Of a stretch of DNA of 64,000 nt, positions 54,088 through 64,000 are shown in pieces (the first letter of the stretch is position 1; each line of letters opens with the position of its first letter). The notes under the pieces are model-generated. The model was not told the DNA's origin and ran no database searches. It saw nothing but the letters and a program-made list of their open reading frames with translations. Source of the DNA: Archangium lansingense (GTDB lineage Bacteria > Myxococcota > Myxococcia > Myxococcales > Myxococcaceae); assembly GCF_026626635.1 (NCBI RefSeq), contig NZ_JAPNKA010000001.1:5022001-5086000 (forward strand), written 5' to 3'. A program made the translations under genes and the position numbers.

Positions 54088-54122
54088 TCCCTCTCCCTCT
54101 GGGAGAGGGTCGGGGTGAGGGT
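54088..54122. repeat. Dispersed REP-like palindrome
   Basis: TCCCTCTCCCTCTGGGAGAG followed by GGTCGGGGTGAGGGT; identical in sequence to the copy at 34979 by eye. It lies just beyond the acyl-CoA ligase stop. Confidence 0.9.
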
Positions 54123-54218
54123 GTACCCCTGTCCCGCAAGCAACGACGCCCGTGCCAGGCTCTCGCGGAAGAGAGAGCGGCGCGGGCGTGACCCTGCGAG
54201 AGATAGGAAGCGGGAGCC

Positions 54219-54458
54219 TCAGCCCTGGTGGCTGGTGCTGCGGGCGGTGGCGTCCTTCTCCACCGTGGTGCTGCTGGCGAGCGGTCCCGGCTGCTTCTTG
54301 TCGTCGGTAGCGGGCGCGTCGTCGCTGCTGAAGCTCCGCTTGAAGTTCCGGATGGAACTGCCCAGCGCGGAACCGAGCTGCGGTAGGCGCGAGGCTCCGA
54401 ACAAGAGCAGCAGCACCGCCATGATCAGCAGAATTTCCATCGGTTTCAGACCCAGCAC
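54219..54458 (-). CDS. tatA: Sec-independent protein translocase TatA
   Basis: TatA oligomerises in the inner membrane to form the Tat pore for folded proteins. The product has 79 residues from GTG 54458 (MLGLKPMEILLIMAVLLLL; RBS AAGGAG five bases upstream) with one N-terminal helix, FGASRLPQLGSALGSSIRNF as the amphipathic helix, and an acidic/Ser-rich tail. The FG after the membrane helix and the GSALG-type motif are diagnostic; the protein is shorter than a TatB (about 150 residues). tatB and tatC are not in the window. A longer open frame reaches 54518 but has no start signal. Confidence 0.9.
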   Translation of the reverse strand: MLGLKPMEILLIMAVLLLLFGASRLPQLGSALGSSIRNFKRSFSSDDAPATDDKKQPGPLASSTTVEKDATARSTSHQG

Positions 54459-54550
54459 AGGGGCTCCTTGAGAAAATACCGAGGCAGGATAGCCCCCCGG
54501 GGCGCGGGTCGCCAGCATGACGAGAGGGCCGTTCAGGCCTGGACGCCTAC

Positions 54551-55558
54551 CTAGGAAGCGAGGGCGATAGGGAGTGTAAGGTGAAGGGTGGTGCCCCCCA
54601 CATCGGTTGACACTCCTACCGAGCCGCCGAGCGCCTCCACCTCCTGCCGGGCGAGCCCCAACCGTAGTGGATCCTCCAGCTTCTTCTCCCGGAAGGCCCG
54701 CTCCTCGCGCGCGAAGGCGAGAGCGGTGTCCTCCTCCGACAAGGGCACACCGTCGCGCCGCACCTCCACCCGAAGGTTTCCTCCCTCCGTCCGTGCCCGC
54801 ACCCGGAGCTGCTCCCCGGCCTGGGCGCGTAGCAGATGGTGGCGGATGAAGGCCTCCACGGCGTGCTGCACACGGCCTCCGTCGATCTCGACCTCGGGTA
54901 GGGGCTCTGCCGGCAGCTCCAGGCTCAGCGCGACGCTCGCCGTGCCCGCAGCCTCCAGGTGGTGCTCCACGGCATTGGCGAGCAGGGGCTCGATTGCCTG
55001 CTTCTCCCGCTCGCAGGCCAGCATTCCCAGGTCCGCCCGGCTCGCATCGAAGAAGTCCTGGGCAAAGGTCAGTGCTTTGTCCGTGTTCCGAAGAATGGTC
55101 TCCAACCCTCGTTTTGCCTTGGGCTCGAGGGGGATGCGGCCATTGAGCAGCAGGGCGGCGTAGGAGCGCACGTTGGCTAGGGAGCCCCGCAAGTCATGAG
55201 AGGCCAGACCCAGATAGCGGACCCGTCGGCGCACGAGCTCCTCGTCGCCCTCCGCGGGCTGGGTCCACACGAGCTGCGTGCCGTCCTCCATGGGGCTCTC
55301 ACCCGCTCGTACCAGCCTCCCGTCGTGCTCCCAGAGATTCGTACCCGGCCGGGGGTGGAAGCCCACCGCCTCCAGCAGCTCCACCAGCGAGCCCGCGCTC
55401 TCGGGAAGCCGCTCCACGCCCAGGTGGGAGCGCAGCCGGCCGTCCACCTCGCGAACGAGGCCCCGCCGCGAGAGGATGGCGAACCCGGGCTCGTCCTCTC
55501 CGGCCGCCGCCTGTCGCCATTCCCCCTCGTGCCTCACGCCTGCCGTCTCCTCGTCCAT
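54551..55558 (-). CDS. Histidine kinase-like protein with a degenerate ATP-binding domain
   Basis: The 335-residue protein has a PAS-like N-terminal region (residues about 20-110), an H-box ASHDLRGSLANVRSYAALL (His around residue 119) and a HATPase-like C-terminus. The N-box is unusual (EIDGGRVQHAVEAFIRHHLL: no NxxNA). The G1 motif DxGxG is absent (RRDGVPLSEED). The last region ends with GLARQEVEALGGSVGV and GGTTLHLTLPI. It may be a pseudokinase, or bind ATP weakly. No membrane helices. It is divergent from a receiver-only response regulator that starts 100 bases away. tatA follows on the same strand after 92 bases. Confidence 0.8.
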   Translation of the reverse strand: MDEETAGVRHEGEWRQAAAGEDEPGFAILSRRGLVREVDGRLRSHLGVERLPESAGSLVELLEAVGFHPRPGTNLWEHDGRLVRAGESPMEDGTQLVWTQPAEGDEELVRRRVRYLGLASHDLRGSLANVRSYAALLLNGRIPLEPKAKRGLETILRNTDKALTFAQDFFDASRADLGMLACEREKQAIEPLLANAVEHHLEAAGTASVALSLELPAEPLPEVEIDGGRVQHAVEAFIRHHLLRAQAGEQLRVRARTEGGNLRVEVRRDGVPLSEEDTALAFAREERAFREKKLEDPLRLGLARQEVEALGGSVGVSTDVGGTTLHLTLPIALAS

Positions 55559-55658
55559 GGGTTAGGAAAACGGTGGGTCGGCAATGTCGATTTTGCAACG
55601 TGCCTGCCTCGTTGCCCTACGAGCCGGTTGAATTCTTCCTCACCTTCCCGTCCCTTGA

Positions 55659-56108
55659 GTGAAAATCGAGGGCGCGCAACCCCAGGAGAAGAACCTGTCT
55701 TCCGCCAATCTTCAGCACCAGGGTTCCAATGTCGTGCTGGTGGTCGATGACGACCCGGACATCCTCGAGGCTCTCTCGGAGATTCTCGAGGCCGAGGGCT
55801 TCGAGATCCGCCGCGCCCGCAATGGCAAGGAGGCCCTGGATCGGCTCGAGCCGGATCCTCCCCAGCTCATCCTCCTGGACTTGATGATGCCGGTGATGGA
55901 CGGCTGGGAGTTCGCCCAGCGCATGCGGCAGCGGCCCTCGGTGGCCGGCATTCCGCTCATTGTCCTCAGCGCGGATCGCAACGTGGGCAGCAAGGCCACG
56001 GACATTGGCGCGGTGGGGCACCTGGCCAAGCCCTTCGAGCTGAATGACTTGTTGGAGATGGTCCGGCGTTCGCTGGGTCAGGCCCAGGCCTCCAGTGCCG
56101 GGCGTTGA
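55659..56108 (+). CDS. Receiver-only response regulator (CheY-like)
   Basis: The 149-residue protein is a single receiver domain: acidic pocket VLVVDDDPDILEA (Asp-Asp at residues about 30-31), phosphorylated Asp in LILLDLMMPVMDGWEF (around residue 73), Thr/Ser in VLSAD and Lys in HLAKPFE. There is no output domain, so it acts through protein contact, perhaps with the divergent kinase-like protein. GTG 55659 gives a 25-residue Gln/Asn/Ser-rich N-terminal extension; a shorter start closer to VVLVVDD is possible. Confidence 0.88.
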   Translation: MKIEGAQPQEKNLSSANLQHQGSNVVLVVDDDPDILEALSEILEAEGFEIRRARNGKEALDRLEPDPPQLILLDLMMPVMDGWEFAQRMRQRPSVAGIPLIVLSADRNVGSKATDIGAVGHLAKPFELNDLLEMVRRSLGQAQASSAGR

Positions 56109-56197
56109 GCCACCACGCGGCTTGACCGGCCCGGACACCCTCATTACGGTGCCGGCCGGACGTTGACTCACCAGTCAATCCCTCAAAGGAGAGAGCG

Positions 56198-56527
56198 ATG
56201 TCGAACGCGCAGGAGATCATCGAGAAGGACATTCCGGCCGCGCTGCAGCAGAAGCCGGAGCTGGCCAAGGACATCAACTCGGTCATCCACTTCAACATCA
56301 CCGGTGACAACGGTGGCACCTGGACGCTGGACTGCACCAAGTCCGACAACTGGGTGACGAAGGGGGCCGAGGGCAGCCCGAAGATGACCGTCACCGTCAG
56401 CAACGACGACTTCGTGAAGATCCGCGCCAAGCAGCTCAACGCGCAGATGGCCGCGATGCAGGGCAAGCTCAAGTTCAAGCCGATGGACATGGGCCTCGCC
56501 ATGAAGCTGGCGAAGCTGCTCGGCTAG
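56198..56527 (+). CDS. SCP-2 sterol-carrier domain protein
   Basis: The 109-residue protein is a stand-alone SCP-2 domain with INSVIHFNITGDNGGTWTLD (beta strands), KMTVTVSNDDFVKIRAKQLNAQMAAMQGKLKFKPMDM (helix and the ligand-binding lip; in two pieces). It probably binds and carries fatty acyl-CoA or sterols. RBS AAAGGAGAG and ATG 56198. Cytoplasmic. It stands upstream of a CoA transferase gene, which supports a role in acyl-CoA metabolism. Confidence 0.9.
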   Translation: MSNAQEIIEKDIPAALQQKPELAKDINSVIHFNITGDNGGTWTLDCTKSDNWVTKGAEGSPKMTVTVSNDDFVKIRAKQLNAQMAAMQGKLKFKPMDMGLAMKLAKLLG

Positions 56528-56636
56528 AGCTGTCGGAGCCGCGCTCTCGGGCGCGTTGCTCCTCGGGCGGCGTGTGCTCCTCCTCGGGGCCGCGCCGCTT
56601 CTTTTTTGTCTACCCCCCAGCCCCACTCCCCCCACC

Positions 56637-57809
56637 ATGAACACGCTTCCCCTGTCCGGACTCAAGGTCCTGGATCTCTCCCGTCTTCTGCCCGGCCCCT
56701 ACGCCACGCTGGTGCTCGCTGATCTCGGCGCCACGGTGGACAAGCTCGAGGACCCCCAGGGCGGTGACTACATCCGCCAGATGGCGCCCCTGCGCGACGA
56801 GGAGAGCGCGCTCTTCTACGGGCTCAACCGCAACAAGCGCTCGCTGACGTTGGACCTCAAGTCCCCCGAAGGGCGCGAGGCTTTCAAGCGCTTGGTGCGT
56901 GGCTACGACGTACTGCTCGAGAGCTTCCGGCCCGGTGTCATGGACAAGCTGGGCCTGGGCTTCAGCGTGCTGCAACAGGAGAACCCGCGGCTCGTCTACT
57001 GCGCCATCTCTGGTTACGGGCAGACGGGGCCGGACCGGCTCAAGGCGGGGCATGATCTCAACTACGCGGCGCGCGCGGGCGTGCTCGGCTACGGCGGCGA
57101 GGCGGACGGCGCGCCGGCCTTCCCGGGCGTGCAGCTGGGAGACATCGGCGGCGGCAGCCTCTTCGCGCTGGTGGGCCTCCTCGCGGCGCTCCACGAGCGC
57201 GAGCGCACCGGGCAGGGCCGCTTCGTGGACGTGTCCATGACGGACGGCGCACTGGCCTTCCTCCACATGCACCTGGCGGCCCGGCTCTACATGGGTGAGC
57301 AGGGCCAACCGCTGCGCCGCGGCCGCGAGACGCTCAACGGCGGCTACGCCTGTTACGGGCTGTACCGCACCCGCGATGGTCGCTACCTGGCCGTGGGGGC
57401 GCTGGAGCCCAAGTTCCTCGCCGGCGTGTGCCAGGTGTTGGGGCGGCCGGAGTTGCTCGCGGACGCCTATGACACCGGTGAGGCCGGCGCGCGCGTGAAG
57501 GCCGAGTTCACCCGGCTCTTCGCTGAGCACCCCCTGGCGTACTGGAAGGAGCGCTTCGCCGGAACGGATGTGTGTGTCGAACCCGTGCTCGAGGGCGACG
57601 AGGTGCTCGAGGATCCCCAGCTCCGCGCCAGAAATCTGTTCGTGGAGTCTGAAGACACCCAACGTGGGAGACGAGTGACCCACCTCCTCACGCCGCTGCG
57701 CATGGGCGAGACACCGCTGCGTCCTCCCCCCTCTCTTGGACAGCACACACATAAAATTCTTTCTGAGGCAGGCTTTAGCTCGGAAGAAATTGAAAGGCTT
57801 GTCAAATAG
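56637..57809 (+). CDS. CaiB/BaiF-type CoA transferase (family III)
   Basis: Family III CoA transferases and alpha-methylacyl-CoA racemases share this fold. The product has 390 residues from ATG 56637: LKVLDLSRLLPGPYATLVLADLGA (in two parts), the CoA-binding NRNKRSLTLDL, PRLVYCAISGYGQTGP, and the catalytic Asp in HDLNYAARAG (around residue 144, used as Asp in racemase/transferase). GYACYGLYRTRDGRYLAVG matches alpha-methylacyl-CoA racemases. It therefore either moves CoA between acids or epimerises 2-methylacyl-CoA. The start at 56556 is rejected as upstream low-complexity sequence. The final 80 bases are lower in GC. Confidence 0.88.
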   Translation: MNTLPLSGLKVLDLSRLLPGPYATLVLADLGATVDKLEDPQGGDYIRQMAPLRDEESALFYGLNRNKRSLTLDLKSPEGREAFKRLVRGYDVLLESFRPGVMDKLGLGFSVLQQENPRLVYCAISGYGQTGPDRLKAGHDLNYAARAGVLGYGGEADGAPAFPGVQLGDIGGGSLFALVGLLAALHERERTGQGRFVDVSMTDGALAFLHMHLAARLYMGEQGQPLRRGRETLNGGYACYGLYRTRDGRYLAVGALEPKFLAGVCQVLGRPELLADAYDTGEAGARVKAEFTRLFAEHPLAYWKERFAGTDVCVEPVLEGDEVLEDPQLRARNLFVESEDTQRGRRVTHLLTPLRMGETPLRPPPSLGQHTHKILSEAGFSSEEIERLVK

Positions 57810-58137
57810 GTTTTGTCTGGAATTGATGTGAACTTCAAGCGGGAGATGCGGGGCTGCATGAATCCCGGATCTCCCGTAAAGTATGGGGGTCTGTCTTTAC
57901 CCGCTACACACGCAAAGTGAGACATGCGATTTTGGGGTTCGTCGAGTCAGGACCTCGCATTTCTCTGCGAGTGACATTCAGACGCAAACAGGGGGGAGTC
58001 GCATCCGTGAGAGGAACCAACGTGCCGGGACCGCAAAAACAAGCGAAACCCGTGAGGATCGCAATTCATTGACAGTCGCGCGGTTGACAGTCGCCGACAG
58101 CGCAGTGGACCTTTGACGGACAGAGGAAGGCAACACC
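57810..58137 (+). promoter_or_regulatory. Upstream region of the PKS gene with TTGACAGTCGC direct repeats
   Basis: 328 bases, lower in GC than its surroundings. Two direct copies of TTGACAGTCGC (58069-58079 and 58084-58094) are spaced 15 bases apart, 44 bases before the PKS ATG. They overlap two potential -35 hexamers TTGACA but have no clear -10. CTCGCA-TTTCTC-TGCGAG (57954-57971) is an inverted repeat. A strong AGAGGAAGG precedes the ATG. No gene is visible. Confidence 0.5.

Positions 58138-64000
<5,863 letters not shown>

Noticed and set aside
56556..56636. Upstream start for the CoA transferase
   Set aside because: The added residues are hydrophobic low-complexity sequence; the family N-terminus LSGLKVLDLS begins right after ATG 56637.

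Overview
The window is GC-rich, densely packed DNA that reads as a myxobacterial chromosome, most likely from the Cystobacterineae (Archangium, Cystobacter, Stigmatella or Hyalangium relatives). The evidence is very high third-position GC, a eukaryote-like Ser/Thr kinase, many TPR proteins, secreted proteins of unknown function, a class II ribonucleotide reductase, EPS-type glycosyltransferases, a large modular PKS and a dispersed GC-rich palindromic repeat. No rRNA, tRNA or CRISPR array was seen. The species assignment is inference.

Layout. 1-6.9 kb: a tight plus-strand run of a TPR membrane protein, purD, lptF, lptG and an O-antigen ligase-like gene (purine synthesis, then LPS export and ligation); a GT87-type membrane glycosyltransferase converges on it with a 94-bp overlap. 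8-13.2 kb: a Ser/Thr kinase with a five-copy ATHMP repeat in its juxtamembrane linker, then two secreted proteins. 13.2-17.2 kb: a half-length UvrC-like GIY-YIG nuclease, an AlkC-type DNA glycosylase, and a low-GC lipoprotein/partner pair that resembles a myxobacterial polymorphic toxin-immunity unit. 17.3-21.2 kb: two GT4 glycosyltransferases and a WcaJ/EpsZ-type priming transferase (exopolysaccharide). 21.3-24.6 kb: a 1100-residue MshEN + Pro/Ala-rich + GAF-like protein.

24.8-26.4 kb is an intact IS50/Tn5-group IS4 element (1534 bp, 9-bp target duplication) that landed in the loop of a dispersed palindromic repeat. It lies between nrdJ (B12-dependent ribonucleotide reductase) and a leftward terminator that probably served nrdJ. 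29.8-34.4 kb: a [2Fe-2S] ferredoxin, a Bax-inhibitor-1 protein, an ATP-grasp-like protein and a TPP enzyme. 34.5-39.1 kb: a likely metal-linked run (Cys/His membrane protein behind a perfect inverted repeat, an HDHEH-tailed lipoprotein, a His-heptad lipoprotein, two unknowns, a TPR protein). 39-41.4 kb: hydrolase, CBS-pair protein, isochorismatase-like hydrolase. 41.5-46.8 kb: a minus-strand Zn/Mn uptake operon (ABC importer, outer-membrane barrel, two accessory exported proteins). The first protein of this operon is a paralogue of the 34.5-kb Cys/His protein.

46.9-50.4 kb: Rieske protein, queD, folE, an SDR and a GlcD-type flavoprotein, the last four joined by 4-bp overlaps. 50.6-57.8 kb: alternative sigma factor, TatT-like protein, long-chain acyl-CoA ligase, tatA, a degenerate histidine kinase divergent from a receiver-only response regulator, an SCP-2 protein and a CaiB-type CoA transferase. 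58.1 kb to the end: the start of a reducing type I PKS (KS - dead, trimmed AT - active AT - DH - psi-KR - ER...), cut by the window edge.

The observations most worth following are the PKS tandem AT with a clean deletion of the small subdomain, the IS-in-REP insertion next to nrdJ, the kinase ATHMP repeats, the candidate toxin-immunity pair, and the paired Cys/His metal loci.
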